A DNA stretch of 64,000 bases, taken from NCBI GenBank assembly GCA_023212695.1, contig JALCCG010000020.1, forward strand, positions 1 to 64,000. Direction: 5' to 3'. This document shows, piece by piece, positions 24,971 to 34,256 of the stretch; position 1 is the stretch's first letter; each line of letters begins with the position of its first letter. The DNA is from Sporisorium sorghi. Its lineage: Eukaryota; Basidiomycota; Ustilaginomycetes; Ustilaginales; Ustilaginaceae. Under the pieces are notes generated by a model. It was given only the letters and a program-made list of their open reading frames with translations. It did no database searches and was not told the origin of the DNA. A program made the position numbers and the translations under genes.

Positions 24971-25921
24971 ATGGAGAACCGTCAGAATGCGGATTTTGCA
25001 TTGGAACGAGAGGTTACGGATACAGAGAAAACGGCAAATTCTCCGGCAGAGGATTTTTCGGTTCGCGACGATCTCTCTCTTCCGCCAGGCATCAAGATTA
25101 GTGATCCGGTTCGCATGTACCTGAAAGAAATCGGTCGTGTTCCCCTCCTCTCAGCCGATGAAGAAGTGGAGCTGTCCAAACGAATAGAGGAGGGAGATGA
25201 AGAAGCAAAGCGCCGTCTGGCCGAAGCGAATCTTCGTCTCGTTGTAAGTATAGCAAGACGCTATGCTGGTCGGGGAATGCAGTTCCTTGATCTGATTCAA
25301 GAAGGTAATATGGGCCTGATCAAAGCCGTGGAGAAGTTTGACTATTCGAAGGGCTTTAAGTTCAGCACGTATGCCACTTGGTGGATACGTCAGGCGATTA
25401 CCCGCTCGATCGCTGACCAAGCGAGAACCATCCGGATCCCTGTTCACATGGTTGAGACCATCAATAAGCTTGTTCGTGTGTCCAGGCAGCTCCTTCAGGA
25501 GCTTGGCCGTGAGCCAACACCGGAGGAAATCGGGAAAGAGATGGATATCACACCGGAAAAGGTACGCGAGATCCAGAAGGTATCACAAGAACCTGTATCG
25601 CTGGAAACGCCGGTCGGCGAGGAAAGCGACTCCAACCTGGGTGATTTCATTGAAGATCAGGATGCCTTGGCACCGGCAGATGCCGCAGCGTTTGAACTGC
25701 TGAAGGAGCAGCTGGAGGAAGTGCTGGATACCCTCACAGAACGTGAAGAGAATGTGCTTCGGCTGCGCTTTGGACTTGAGGATGGACGGACTCGCACGCT
25801 GGAGGAGGTCGGTCAGGTCTTCGGTGTTACGCGTGAACGCATTCGGCAGATCGAAGCGAAGGCGCTGCGCAAGCTTCGTCATCCAAGCCGCAGCAAACGG
25901 CTTAAGGATTTCCTTGAATAA
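24971..25921 (+). CDS. RpoD/SigA-like sigma-70 factor lacking region 1.1 (group 2 type)
   Basis: A 316-residue sigma factor. Region 1.2 is [21 protein letters not shown]; region 2 includes [18 protein letters not shown] and the -10-melting [15 protein letters not shown]; region 3 is [14 protein letters not shown]; region 4.2 is [20 protein letters not shown]. The end [17 protein letters not shown] is the usual one. Promoter-contact residues look like those of SigA, so it should read SigA-like promoters. SigA of Bacillales is about 375 residues and sits behind dnaG; this copy has only about 40 residues before region 1.2 and no dnaG next to it, so I infer a paralogue. ATG 24971 follows GGGGGG; the upstream in-frame ATG 24944 has no site. 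Confidence 0.88.
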   Translation: MENRQNADFALEREVTDTEKTANSPAEDFSVRDDLSLPPGIKISDPVRMYLKEIGRVPLLSADEEVELSKRIEEGDEEAKRRLAEANLRLVVSIARRYAGRGMQFLDLIQEGNMGLIKAVEKFDYSKGFKFSTYATWWIRQAITRSIADQARTIRIPVHMVETINKLVRVSRQLLQELGREPTPEEIGKEMDITPEKVREIQKVSQEPVSLETPVGEESDSNLGDFIEDQDALAPADAAAFELLKEQLEEVLDTLTEREENVLRLRFGLEDGRTRTLEEVGQVFGVTRERIRQIEAKALRKLRHPSRSKRLKDFLE

Positions 25922-25949
25922 ATCCTAGGAATTGTAAAAGCTTATAATG

Positions 25950-25993
25950 AATCCCTTGGTTATGGTCTATAGGCTGTAATCAAGGGTTTTTTT
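25950..25993 (+). terminator. Terminator after the sigma factor gene
   Basis: AATCCCTTG and CAAGGGTTT arms enclose a 22-base loop and are followed by TTTTT. Confidence 0.7.
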
Positions 25994-26020
25994 GCTATTT
26001 ATTCCATGTGTCCCTTCAGA

Positions 26021-26050
26021 TTGACACCACCCGAGCAGTTGCATCATAAT
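26021..26050 (+). promoter_or_regulatory. Putative SigA-type promoter for murB
   Basis: TTGACA (26021-26026), 18-base spacer, CATAAT (26045-26050). Confidence 0.5.
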
Positions 26051-26112
26051 GATGTAACATCCCCACATTTAGTAAGGATTATGGTGTTGAATGTGAACGA
26101 ATAGGGAGTGAC

Positions 26113-27144
26113 ATGTCTACGATGACTTTACATACATCTGTAATTGACCGATTGTGCAAACGCAATGTGGAGCTGTCTGCTTTTTCAACATACGGGATCG
26201 GCGGCTCAGCCCATTATTTAGCTATGCCTGAAACCGCCAATGACCTGGCGGAACTGCTGCAGGAATGCAACAAACGCGGGATGCCATGGTACATTTTCGG
26301 GATGGGCTCGAATATTCTGTTTCCAGATGAACCGAAGCACGACCTGGTGTTTATATCGCTTAAAAACCTGGTGGATCTGAGGGTATCCGAAGGAAAATGG
26401 CACGTTTCATCCGGAACGCCGATGTCTTTGCTCTCTCTGATGGGATTGTTGGGCGGGACGGACCTTCTCGACTTTACCTTTTTGCTGCCAGGCTGCGTCG
26501 GGGCCGGCATCTATATGAATGCCAAATATAACGCACGTCAAATCTGTGATATTCTGGATACCGTTGATTATATCGATACAACGGATCCAAGCTTGAGCGT
26601 ACAGTCCATTCCCGTATCGGAATGTTTGTTTGCCTACAAACAATCCATATTCCAGCAGCGTCCCTGGATTGTTGTAGGGGCCGATCTTAACATTCCGCTC
26701 AGCTCGGAAGAGCAGATCAACACGACTTCCGTGCTGCTCACGGATTGGAAGACTCGCGGGAGTCACCCATCCTCATTGCCATCTTTCTTCTCGTTCTTCC
26801 TGGGCGAGGTTCATGCGCTGGCAGGCAAGGGGATTCAGACGCCGCAGTCGATGCTCGACATCATCAAGTACCGGACGAGTAAACGCCATTTCGACTACCC
26901 ATCCTGCGGTTCTGTGTTTAAGAATAATTATGATTACGGGGTTGCGGTAGGCTCGCTCGTAGACCAGCTGAACTTGAAGGGGACGGAGTATGGCGGTGCC
27001 ATCATCTCTCCGCACCACGGAAACATGATTCTGAACCAGAAGCATGCCAAAGCTACGGACATTCTGTATTTGATGAATCTGATATCAGAGTCTATCAACA
27101 ATCAATTTGGATTCGTTCCGGAACCGGAGATTGTGCTGGTATAA
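26113..27144 (+). CDS. murB: UDP-N-acetylenolpyruvoylglucosamine reductase (MurB)
   Basis: FAD enzyme that reduces UDP-GlcNAc-enolpyruvate to UDP-MurNAc in peptidoglycan synthesis. In the 343-residue protein, FSTYGIGGSAHYLAMP and FGMGSNILFPDE bind FAD pyrophosphate. FLLPGCVGAGIYMNA is the second FAD motif. YPSCGSVFKN contains the catalytic Ser, and PEPEIVLV at the C-terminus contains the catalytic Glu. The usual F-x-Y-R-x-S reads F-A-Y-K-Q-S, with Lys for Arg. It stands alone, not with murG or divIB, so it may be a second copy. Own promoter; the loop region around 200-260 looks long for a type IIa MurB. Confidence 0.85.
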   Translation: MSTMTLHTSVIDRLCKRNVELSAFSTYGIGGSAHYLAMPETANDLAELLQECNKRGMPWYIFGMGSNILFPDEPKHDLVFISLKNLVDLRVSEGKWHVSSGTPMSLLSLMGLLGGTDLLDFTFLLPGCVGAGIYMNAKYNARQICDILDTVDYIDTTDPSLSVQSIPVSECLFAYKQSIFQQRPWIVVGADLNIPLSSEEQINTTSVLLTDWKTRGSHPSSLPSFFSFFLGEVHALAGKGIQTPQSMLDIIKYRTSKRHFDYPSCGSVFKNNYDYGVAVGSLVDQLNLKGTEYGGAIISPHHGNMILNQKHAKATDILYLMNLISESINNQFGFVPEPEIVLV

Positions 27145-27175
27145 ACCCGGCGCAAAAATAATCTCTGTAAAGGAA

Positions 27176-27204
27176 TTGGAATAAGTAGAATTTAACGCTA
27201 TAAT
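27176..27204 (+). promoter_or_regulatory. Putative SigA-type promoter for ppaC
   Basis: TTGGAA (27176-27181), 17-base spacer, TATAAT (27199-27204). Confidence 0.6.
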
Positions 27205-27271
27205 CAGATAGGTGATCATCTGTTTATTGGTATAAACGATGAAATTTCATGTTGCGAGAGGGGCATTCTAT

Positions 27272-28201
27272 ATGGCTAAAACATTAATTTTTGGACACAA
27301 AAATCCGGATACGGACACCATCTGCTCTGCTATTGCTTATGCTGATTTGAAAAACCAGCTGGGTCTTTCCGCTGAGCCTGTACGGCTTGGAGACGTAAAT
27401 GGGGAAACGCAATACGCGCTCGATTACTTCAAGGTTGAAGCACCTCGTTTCGTTGAGACTGTCGCGAATGAAGCAGACGAGGTTATTCTTGTTGACCATA
27501 ATGAGCGTCAGCAAAGCGCCAGCGATATAGATCAGGTTCGCGTGGTTGAGGTCATTGACCACCACCGTATCGCGAATTTTGAGACAAGCCATCCGCTGTA
27601 CTATCGTGCCGAGCCTGTAGGCTGCACAGCTACCATCCTGAACAAGATTTACAAGGAAAAGGGTGTAACGGTTCGTAAGGAGATTGCTGGCCTGATGCTC
27701 TCTGCCATCATCTCGGACTCCTTATTGTTCAAATCCCCTACTTGCACGGATGAAGATATCACTGCTGCCCGCGAGCTTGCTGAGATCGCTGGCGTGGATG
27801 CAGACAGCTACGGTCTGGACATGCTGAAGGCAGGCGCAGATCTGAGCGACAAAACGATCGCTCAATTGATTTCACTCGACGCCAAGGAATTCCAAATGGG
27901 CGGAGCTAAAGTTGAAATCGCACAGGTTAATGCGGTTGACACCAATGATGTATTGTCCCGTCAAGCCGAGCTCGAAGATGCCATTCAGGGCATTATCGCA
28001 GATAAAAATCTGGATCTGTTTGTGTTCGTAGTGACGGATATTCTGAACAACGATTCGATCGCTCTTGCCCTTGGCAAAGAGTCCAAAGCTGTTGAGAAAG
28101 CGTACAATGTGTCTCTGTCGGAGAACAAGGCGCTTCTTAAAGGCGTGGTGTCACGCAAATCGCAGATCGTTCCTGTTCTGACTGAGGCGTTTAATCAATA
28201 A
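27272..28201 (+). CDS. ppaC: Manganese-dependent inorganic pyrophosphatase (family II, DHH)
   Basis: Hydrolyses pyrophosphate to phosphate in the cytoplasm. The 309-residue length equals that of classical Ppa[17 protein letters not shown] holds metal ligands H9, D13 and D15; [10 protein letters not shown] and [12 protein letters not shown] give the DHN and DHH motifs. [11 protein letters not shown] follows, and the C-terminal DHHA2 domain ends with [16 protein letters not shown], which binds pyrophosphate. No CBS domains. AGAGGGG 8 bases before ATG 27272 marks the start rather than ATG 27239. A terminator follows. Confidence 0.95.
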   Translation: MAKTLIFGHKNPDTDTICSAIAYADLKNQLGLSAEPVRLGDVNGETQYALDYFKVEAPRFVETVANEADEVILVDHNERQQSASDIDQVRVVEVIDHHRIANFETSHPLYYRAEPVGCTATILNKIYKEKGVTVRKEIAGLMLSAIISDSLLFKSPTCTDEDITAARELAEIAGVDADSYGLDMLKAGADLSDKTIAQLISLDAKEFQMGGAKVEIAQVNAVDTNDVLSRQAELEDAIQGIIADKNLDLFVFVVTDILNNDSIALALGKESKAVEKAYNVSLSENKALLKGVVSRKSQIVPVLTEAFNQ

Positions 28202-28217
28202 TTCAGATGATGTAAGC

Positions 28218-28264
28218 ACAAGCCTGACCATCGCTGATTCATTCAGCGGGTCAGGCTTGTTTTG
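28218..28264 (+). terminator. Terminator after ppaC
   Basis: ACAAGCCTGACC / GGTCAGGCTTGT with an inner CGCTG/CAGCG hairpin, followed by TTTTGTC. Confidence 0.85.
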
Positions 28265-28553
28265 TCATTTTTTAGTGTTTACCGTTCAGGGCATTGTAGA
28301 TTTAATCGCTGTTGTTGTGATAAGCGCTTACGAAGATTGAAATATTGTAATGAAATTACATCGAATTGACATCCTTTTTAGAGGTCGGATTCGTATAATG
28401 AAGATACAACCGAGAAGTACATAGTAAAGAGTTTCAAGTCCCAGTATTTGGTTTAAAAATAAATTAGAATGCTGTGAACGTTGTGAATATGCCGGGATAG
28501 ACCCGATGGATTCAGTCCTATTCGATAGAAGCACGAGAGGGAGCGATGAGAAG

Positions 28554-29069
28554 ATGAAGAAGTCGGCTTGGAGTTTGGGAGCGATGATGCTGCTTGTACT
28601 CATCATGATGACAACCGTTGGCGTAGCCTCGAGCAACAATTATGAGCCGGTTCCGAAAGCTTCGAATCAGGAAACTGCCTATATAAACGGGCTTGAGCTT
28701 AGAGACGGCAAGGTTTACCTGACGGTCGATCCGATCAAATGGTACGAGGGCGAGGAAGCGAATCAGATATTCCGCGAGCGTGAGCAGGATCCCGAGATGA
28801 CAGAAGCTCCGGATGGATACTATATCGTAAACGATACGGAAGAGCAGATTGAGCTTGCGGTAGCCGATGATGCAGAAGTGCTGCTTCAGCTGTACGATCA
28901 TACCGGGCGATATGAGGATGCGCAGATTTCCTGGAATCAGATGGTGAGTTTGAACAAGTTCACGGACATCTACCACAAGGACGACATCGTTGACATGAAA
29001 TGGTTCCCGTTTCATATTACCGTTGAAGATGGTGTCGTTGTGAAGATCATACAACAATACGTGCCTTAA
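28554..29069 (+). CDS. Secreted protein of unknown function
   Basis: A 171-residue protein with a Met-rich signal peptide (MKKSAWSLGAMMLLVLIMMT, cleavage near GVASS). The mature domain is acidic and shows LRDGKVYLTVDPIKWYEGEEA, DGYYIVNDTEEQIELAV and a C-terminal WFPFHITVEDGVVVKIIQQ. It resembles small extracytoplasmic proteins of Bacillales with no assigned function. ATG 28554 is preferred because GAGGGAG lies about 10 bases upstream; the frame is open from 28506 without a site. Confidence 0.7.
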   Translation: MKKSAWSLGAMMLLVLIMMTTVGVASSNNYEPVPKASNQETAYINGLELRDGKVYLTVDPIKWYEGEEANQIFREREQDPEMTEAPDGYYIVNDTEEQIELAVADDAEVLLQLYDHTGRYEDAQISWNQMVSLNKFTDIYHKDDIVDMKWFPFHITVEDGVVVKIIQQYVP

Positions 29070-29113
29070 AACATATGGAACATATTAAGAAACAATGATA
29101 GAAGCTAACGAAT

Positions 29114-29157
29114 AAAAGCCGCTCCACTGGTTAGGGATAACCGATGGAGCGGCTTTT
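29114..29157. terminator. Bidirectional terminator
   Basis: AAAAGCCGCTCCA / TGGAGCGGCTTTT arms with inner GGTTA/TAACC pairing. It serves the plus-strand secreted protein and the minus-strand repeat protein. Confidence 0.85.
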
Positions 29158-29199
29158 GCGTTGCCCATTTTATAGGTGCCAGGCGTGAGCTTGTGAATC

Positions 29200-29928
29200 T
29201 TAGCGGGTATGTTTCATCGGTTGGAGTTTCCCGTTCACCACATCACTGACAAACGGAGCAATTTTGGATTTGCGCTCCTCATATTCTTCCTTTGTCATTT
29301 TGCCTTCCGACAGCTTCTGATCCAGGCGCTTTGTGATGGCTTGGACTTGTTGATCAATGACGGACTGGACAGGCACGTCCCTTTCCTTCGCAATCTGAGC
29401 CAGCGATTTTCCGGATTGGAGCGACTGCTTGAGTTCCTCCGGTGTTGTCTTCAGAAGCTTGGCAAGCTCCTCGCTATCCGAGATCAGTCTGCCATGACGT
29501 TGATGCATCCGCTGCTTCTGCCATCCGCCCTTGGCATCCAGCAGCTTATCTGCAGCCGCAGCGTAATCGACGGATTTGCCAAGCTGTTTCGGATGGGAGG
29601 CGATTTTTTCTTTTAGCAGCTCGATTACCTTGGCTTTGATCGCCTCCCGGGAAATACCTTGATCCTTGGCTATTTCCGCGAGCGAGGAGGTCTTGAGTTT
29701 ATCGCGGAGAACCTGAGGCTCCAGCTTCAGAAACTCCGAGATTGCCTTAAACATATGACCGGGTTTATGTTGCCCGTTCTCGTCCCTGGAAGAGGGAACA
29801 GCTGGTGATTCGGTCTGCTGTCCGGCCGGTTCATCCGCAGAAACGGAGACAGGAAGATAAGCGAGGCCCATGACTACAGCGATGGTGAGAAACACCATTC
29901 GCTTCATAAACTTCAAGTGGGTTGCCAT
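29200..29928 (-). CDS. Secreted helical protein with an internal duplication
   Basis: A 242-residue protein. A signal peptide (FLTIAVVMGLAYLPVSVSA) is followed by two copies of a helical unit of about 40 residues: FLKLEPQVLRDKLKTSSLAE with IAKDQGISREAI near 65-105, and LLKTTPEELKQSLQSGKSLA with IAKERDVPVQSV near 155-195. The shared pattern is L-x-x-L-x-x-G/S-x-S-L-A-x-I-A-K-x-x-x-V/I. The units resemble DUF2680-like or CpxP-like helical repeats, so an envelope-stress or polymer-binding role is possible but not shown. Direct repeats lie upstream. Confidence 0.72.
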   Translation of the reverse strand: MATHLKFMKRMVFLTIAVVMGLAYLPVSVSADEPAGQQTESPAVPSSRDENGQHKPGHMFKAISEFLKLEPQVLRDKLKTSSLAEIAKDQGISREAIKAKVIELLKEKIASHPKQLGKSVDYAAAADKLLDAKGGWQKQRMHQRHGRLISDSEELAKLLKTTPEELKQSLQSGKSLAQIAKERDVPVQSVIDQQVQAITKRLDQKLSEGKMTKEEYEERKSKIAPFVSDVVNGKLQPMKHTR

Positions 29929-29996
29929 TGTTGTTTACCGCCTTTCTTGGTGTGGGGTCTTACAGCCATCATTCTTTCCCGCTAAACTGAAATCAT

Positions 29997-30016
29997 CCTT
30001 AAAATAACCTTAAAAT
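29997..30016. promoter_or_regulatory. Tandem 9-base direct repeat, 11-bp period
   Basis: CCTTAAAAT occurs twice (29997-30005 and 30008-30016). One-turn spacing of direct repeats is typical of OmpR-type response-regulator sites. It lies 69 bases before the minus-strand secreted protein start and about 190 bases before the plus-strand lipoprotein start. Confidence 0.45.
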
Positions 30017-30209
30017 GGGATGAAAATACATAAATTGAATTTTCACGCATCAAATTGACCATTCTATGAAACTATCGACTCTTCTCTGCTAATATGCTAT
30101 CATGGAGTCTTGATAACGTGTTAAAGTGAAAAAGCAGTTTACATATGATGTGGATTTATATACATCCTGAATATGACTGCGTTTCATGCCAACGAGGAGG
30201 ATTTTTTTG

Positions 30210-30977
30210 ATGAAAAAGATAGCATCCGTATTAGCAGGATTTATGCTTCTATTAACCGTGGTTGGCTGCTCAAGCTCGTCAGGCGGGGGTAATGAGCTGG
30301 TTGTCGGGATTGACGACAAGTTCGCGCCGATGGGATTCCGCGATGAGAGCAATGAAATTGTCGGCTTTGATATTGATTATGCCCGTGCTGCCGCCGAGAA
30401 AATGGGCAAGGAAGTGAAATTCCAGCCGATTGACTGGAAAGCCAAGGAATCCGAGTTGAGCAGCGGCCGCATTGATTTGATATGGAATGGCTACACCATC
30501 ACCGATGAGCGTAAGGAGAAAGTGCTGTTTACGAAGCCATATCTGGAGAACAGTCAGGTTGCAGCAGTATTGTCCGATTCGGCTATTAGCTCAATCCAAG
30601 ACTTAGCTGGCAAGCAGGTTGGCTTGCAGTCGTTGTCTTCGGCAGCGGATGCATTAAGTGCCAATGAAATTCATGCCCAGGTGGAGAAAATCTCTGAATT
30701 CCCGGACAATGTGCTGGCTCTGAGCGACTTGAAGAATGGGCGCGTAGATGCCGTAGTCATTGACGAAGTGGTCATGAAATACTACATGTCCAAGGAAGAG
30801 GGAACATACAAGATCCTGGAGGAGTCCCTTGCCCCGGAACAATATGGGATCGGGGTTAAGAAAGGCAACGAAGAGCTGCTGGAAAGCCTGCAGAAAGCAT
30901 TGGATGAGATGAACGCCGATGGCACGGCAGCTAAGATTTCCGAGAAATGGTTTGGCGAAGACAAGGTGCTGAAGTAA
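30210..30977 (+). CDS. Amino acid ABC transporter substrate-binding lipoprotein
   Basis: A 255-residue family 3 solute-binding protein. Lipobox VVGCS follows a signal peptide. ELVVGIDDKFAPMGFRDESN, VGFDIDYARAAAEKMG, RIDLIWNGYTITDERKEKV and YLENSQVAAV are the ligand-site segments of polar amino acid binders; a late GVKKGNEELLESLQKALDEMN closes the second lobe. GAGGAGG precedes ATG 30210. A terminator-like hairpin separates it from its permease and probably keeps binding-protein mRNA in excess. Confidence 0.92.
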   Translation: MKKIASVLAGFMLLLTVVGCSSSSGGGNELVVGIDDKFAPMGFRDESNEIVGFDIDYARAAAEKMGKEVKFQPIDWKAKESELSSGRIDLIWNGYTITDERKEKVLFTKPYLENSQVAAVLSDSAISSIQDLAGKQVGLQSLSSAADALSANEIHAQVEKISEFPDNVLALSDLKNGRVDAVVIDEVVMKYYMSKEEGTYKILEESLAPEQYGIGVKKGNEELLESLQKALDEMNADGTAAKISEKWFGEDKVLK

Positions 30978-31022
30978 GTCAACCCATGAGGATGCGACTC
31001 ATCCTTCCATAGGAATTCCATG

Positions 31023-31053
31023 AAACCGGACTTTGATCAAAGGCTCCGGTTTT
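31023..31053 (+). terminator. Intra-operon terminator/attenuator
   Basis: AAACCGGA / TCCGGTTT arms enclose an inner TTTGATCAAA palindrome and are followed by TGTGTTCC. It lies between the binding protein and permease genes. Confidence 0.7.
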
Positions 31054-31133
31054 GTGTTCCAATCAATCAGTTAACGATATCTTTGAAGAACTTCAAGGGT
31101 GAAGGAAGTTTTTCCAATAGGAGTTAGGGATAT

Positions 31134-31793
31134 ATGAGTATGGATTACATCGTTCAAATCAGCAAACCGATGCTGGAGGGTGCTCAGACTACGATAATAT
31201 TGTTCTTTATTGCAATCATTGCATCCATCCCGCTCGGGTTTGTATTCACGTTAATGGTCAGAAGTGCCATCAAGCCGCTGGCTTGGCTGGCCAATACGTA
31301 CATCTATGTGTTTCGGGGAACGCCGCTGCTGCTCCAGATGCTGTTTTTCTGTTTTGGGCTGCCGGTGCTGCCGGTCATTGGAGAATATCTCGTGCTGGAC
31401 CGTTTTGTTGCGGCATGCCTGGCATTTGTATTAAACTATGCTGCGTATTTTGCGGAAATCTTCAGAGGGGGCCTTCTGGCGATCGACAAAGGACAGTATG
31501 AAGCGTCCAAGGTGCTGGGATTGAACAAATGGCAGACAACCACGAAGGTCATTCTGCCCCAGATGTTTCGCGTGGCACTTCCGGCAGTCTCCAACGAATC
31601 GATTACGCTGGTGAAGGATACGGCGCTGCTGTATGCGGTCGCTGTCCCGGAACTTTTACATTTTGCCTATACTGCTGTCAATCGTGATTTTACGATTATG
31701 CCGTTTTTTATTGCGGGTGTCATTTATCTGTTGATGACGCTGGTGCTGACGTTGTTCTTTAAATTTCTGGAACGACGATTTAAATACGAATAG
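31134..31793 (+). CDS. Polar amino acid ABC transporter permease
   Basis: A 219-residue inner-membrane protein of the HisMQ/GlnP family with five helices. VFRGTPLLLQMLFFCFGLP is the family hallmark. NYAAYFAEIFRGGLLAIDKGQ and EASKVLGLNKWQTTTKVILP form the EAA loop that contacts the ATPase. Works with the flanking binding protein and ATPase. The start is ATG 31134 or 31140. Confidence 0.93.
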   Translation: MSMDYIVQISKPMLEGAQTTIILFFIAIIASIPLGFVFTLMVRSAIKPLAWLANTYIYVFRGTPLLLQMLFFCFGLPVLPVIGEYLVLDRFVAACLAFVLNYAAYFAEIFRGGLLAIDKGQYEASKVLGLNKWQTTTKVILPQMFRVALPAVSNESITLVKDTALLYAVAVPELLHFAYTAVNRDFTIMPFFIAGVIYLLMTLVLTLFFKFLERRFKYE

Positions 31794-31808
31794 AAGGACT
31801 GTCATGTT

Positions 31809-32555
31809 ATGGCCATTATTGAAGTATCCCATATGAAAAAATCCTTCGGCCATCTGGATGTGCTGAAGGACGTCAGCTTTGAAATTCAAAAGAATGAAGT
31901 GATTGCCGTCATCGGTCCGTCCGGTTCAGGAAAGAGCACCATGCTCCGCAGCCTGGTGCATCTGGAGGAGATCAACGGGGGATCCATCAAGGTACAGGAT
32001 CAATACCTTGTGAAGGATGGCGTGTACTCCAATCACTCGCAGATCAAAGCCATCACTTCCCGCATGGGGATGGTATTCCAGCATTTCAACCTGTTTCCTC
32101 ATCTTACCGTACAGGAGAACCTGGGACTTGCACCTAAGCATGTCAAGAAGTTAACCAAGGAAGAAGTCAGGTCCAATAGCGCTGTGCTTCTGCAAAAGGT
32201 CGGGTTATCCGAAAAAGCAGAGGTATATCCCGGGAATCTGTCGGGGGGACAGAAGCAGCGTGTTGCGATTGCGAGAGCCCTGATGATGAATCCGGACATT
32301 ATGCTGTTTGATGAACCGACGTCAGCACTGGACCCGGAATTGACGGGTGAGGTCCTTGCGGTCATTAAGCAATTGGCCGAGGAACATATGACGATGCTGA
32401 TTGTGACCCATGAGATGAGTTTCGCCAAGGAAGTAGCCGACCGGATCATCTTTATGGACAACGGACAGGTCATGGAGTCCGGAAGCCCGGATCAACTATT
32501 TCATCAACCGAAGATGGACCGTACCCGGGAATTCTTAAACCGGGCGATGCGCTAA
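31809..32555 (+). CDS. Polar amino acid ABC transporter ATP-binding protein
   Basis: A 248-residue ATPase. Walker [11 protein letters not shown]-loop [13 protein letters not shown], signature [15 protein letters not shown], Walker [16 protein letters not shown] and switch His in [16 protein letters not shown]. GlnQ/HisP type, completing the importer. Confidence 0.94.
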   Translation: MAIIEVSHMKKSFGHLDVLKDVSFEIQKNEVIAVIGPSGSGKSTMLRSLVHLEEINGGSIKVQDQYLVKDGVYSNHSQIKAITSRMGMVFQHFNLFPHLTVQENLGLAPKHVKKLTKEEVRSNSAVLLQKVGLSEKAEVYPGNLSGGQKQRVAIARALMMNPDIMLFDEPTSALDPELTGEVLAVIKQLAEEHMTMLIVTHEMSFAKEVADRIIFMDNGQVMESGSPDQLFHQPKMDRTREFLNRAMR

Positions 32556-32583
32556 TGATAGACTGGCTTGAAGCTGAATCGGA

Positions 32584-32613
32584 AGATCGGCTTACTGCCG
32601 GTCTTTTTTTTTC
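32584..32613 (+). terminator. Terminator of the amino acid transporter operon
   Basis: AGATCGGC / GCCGGTCT with one G-T pair around TTACT, then nine T residues. Confidence 0.85.
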
Positions 32614-32636
32614 TGCGAAAAAGTTAAATTTTTTAG

Positions 32637-32650
32637 TGAAAGCGTTTAAT
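32637..32650 (+). promoter_or_regulatory. Catabolite-responsive element (cre), CcpA site
   Basis: TGAAAGCGTTTAAT matches the Bacillus cre consensus TGWAARCGYTWNCW at 13 of 14 positions. It ends 7 bases before the -35 box of the arabinofuranosidase promoter. Confidence 0.65.
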
Positions 32651-32657
32651 TTATTGG

Positions 32658-32686
32658 TTGACGGAATCGGATTTGATCGATATCAT
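32658..32686 (+). promoter_or_regulatory. Putative promoter of the arabinofuranosidase gene
   Basis: TTGACG (32658-32663), 17-base spacer, TATCAT (32681-32686), directly downstream of the cre site. Confidence 0.6.
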
Positions 32687-32754
32687 TGTTTTAGAGATTG
32701 TTAAATTGTTTCATATAAATATCTATAAAACAACAGCGAGGAGCGGGTTAATCC

Positions 32755-34248
32755 ATGAGTCATGTCATTACCATTCATTCAGATTTGTCAAAAGGTAAGA
32801 TCAATCGCAATATTTATGGTCATTTTTCCGAGCATTTGGGTCGCTGCATCTATGAAGGGATATGGGTTGGGGAAGATTCACCGATTCCAAATACGGAAGG
32901 GATCCGCAATGATGTCCTGGAGGCGCTGAAACAGTTGAATATTCCGGTGCTGCGCTGGCCGGGCGGTTGTTTTGCGGACGAATATCACTGGAAGGATGGC
33001 GTTGGTCCGAGCGAGAACCGCAAGCAAATGGTTAACACGCACTGGGGCGGCGTTGTGGAGAACAATCACTTCGGCACGCACGAATTCCTGCGTCTCTGCG
33101 AGCTTTTGGATTGCGAGCCATACATATCGGGCAATGTCGGAAGCGGTACGGTACAGGAGATGTCGGAATGGGTGGAATATATGACTTTCGACGGCGTGTC
33201 GCCCATGGCGGCATGGCGTCAGGAGAATGGCCGTGAGAAGCCTTGGAACGTGAAGTATTTTGGCGTGGGGAACGAGAATTGGGGCTGTGGCGGCAATATG
33301 CGGCCGGAATATTATGCGGATCTGTATAGACGCTATCAGACCTATGTACGGAACTATGGCGATAACAAAATCTATAAGATTGCTTGTGGTCCGAATGTAG
33401 ACGATTATCGCTGGATGGAAACCGTGATGAGGGAAGCCCATCCATTCATGGATGCCATCAGCCTTCATTATTACACCGTTCCGGGCGAATTCTGGACAAG
33501 TAAAGGCGCTGCTACCGGGTTCAGCGAACAGGAATGGTTCACTACCATGAAGAAGGCGCTTCACATGGATGAGCTGATCACAAGACACTCCGCCATTATG
33601 GACCAGTATGATCCGAACAAGCGCATTGGCCTGATCGTGGATGAGTGGGGGACCTGGTTTGATGTTGAACCGGGCACCAATCCGGGGTTTCTGTATCAAC
33701 AGAATACCATTCGCGATGCTTTGGTGGCCGGTCTAACGCTGAATATCTTCCATGAGCATAATGACCGGGTCGTGATGGCGAACATTGCGCAGATCGTTAA
33801 TGTGCTTCAGTCCGTCATCCTGACGGAAGGTGAGAAGATGCTCCTTACTCCGACCTATCATGTGTTTGATATGTATAAAGTGCATCAGGATGCCGAACGC
33901 CTTGCCACCCACTACAGCGGAGCCGATTATGAGATGGACGGCGAGAAGATTCCGCAAGTATCGGTGACAGCCTCTAGAGATCAAGCTGGTAAAATTCATG
34001 TAAGCTTGTGCAATGTGAGCCATGTGGAGCAGAGTGATGTGAGCATTCAACTTCGGGATTTAAGCGGAGCGGTGTCCGGAATCACAGGACAGCAGCTTGC
34101 TTCCGGCTCGCTGGACGCTCATAACACCTTTGAATCACCGGATGTACTCAAGCCGACACCATTCGAAACATTTGAACTGCAAGGGGACGTGTTATATGCG
34201 AAGCTCCCGCCGATGTCCGTCACCGTTCTTGAGATTACGGCGGAATAA
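32755..34248 (+). CDS. abfA: Alpha-N-arabinofuranosidase, GH51
   Basis: Removes terminal arabinofuranosyl groups from arabinoxylan or arabinan oligomers. The 497-residue enzyme has no signal peptide, so it is intracellular. [18 protein letters not shown] and [16 protein letters not shown] are GH51 hallmarks. The acid/base is E174 (FGVGNENWG) and the nucleophile E297 (LIVDEWGTW), agreeing with their usual positions. The C-terminal beta-sandwich (about 385-497) is complete. Single-gene unit under cre control, matching a role in hemicellulose use when preferred sugars are absent. Confidence 0.95.
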   Translation: MSHVITIHSDLSKGKINRNIYGHFSEHLGRCIYEGIWVGEDSPIPNTEGIRNDVLEALKQLNIPVLRWPGGCFADEYHWKDGVGPSENRKQMVNTHWGGVVENNHFGTHEFLRLCELLDCEPYISGNVGSGTVQEMSEWVEYMTFDGVSPMAAWRQENGREKPWNVKYFGVGNENWGCGGNMRPEYYADLYRRYQTYVRNYGDNKIYKIACGPNVDDYRWMETVMREAHPFMDAISLHYYTVPGEFWTSKGAATGFSEQEWFTTMKKALHMDELITRHSAIMDQYDPNKRIGLIVDEWGTWFDVEPGTNPGFLYQQNTIRDALVAGLTLNIFHEHNDRVVMANIAQIVNVLQSVILTEGEKMLLTPTYHVFDMYKVHQDAERLATHYSGADYEMDGEKIPQVSVTASRDQAGKIHVSLCNVSHVEQSDVSIQLRDLSGAVSGITGQQLASGSLDAHNTFESPDVLKPTPFETFELQGDVLYAKLPPMSVTVLEITAE

Positions 34249-34256
34249 GCGAAGTT

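Noticed and set aside
28365..28400. TTGACA and TATAAT upstream of the secreted protein at 28554
   Set aside because: The boxes are 22 bases apart, too far for a standard SigA promoter.
32878..33699. Minus-strand frame of 273 codons
   Set aside because: Antisense of the GH51 arabinofuranosidase; no recognisable protein.
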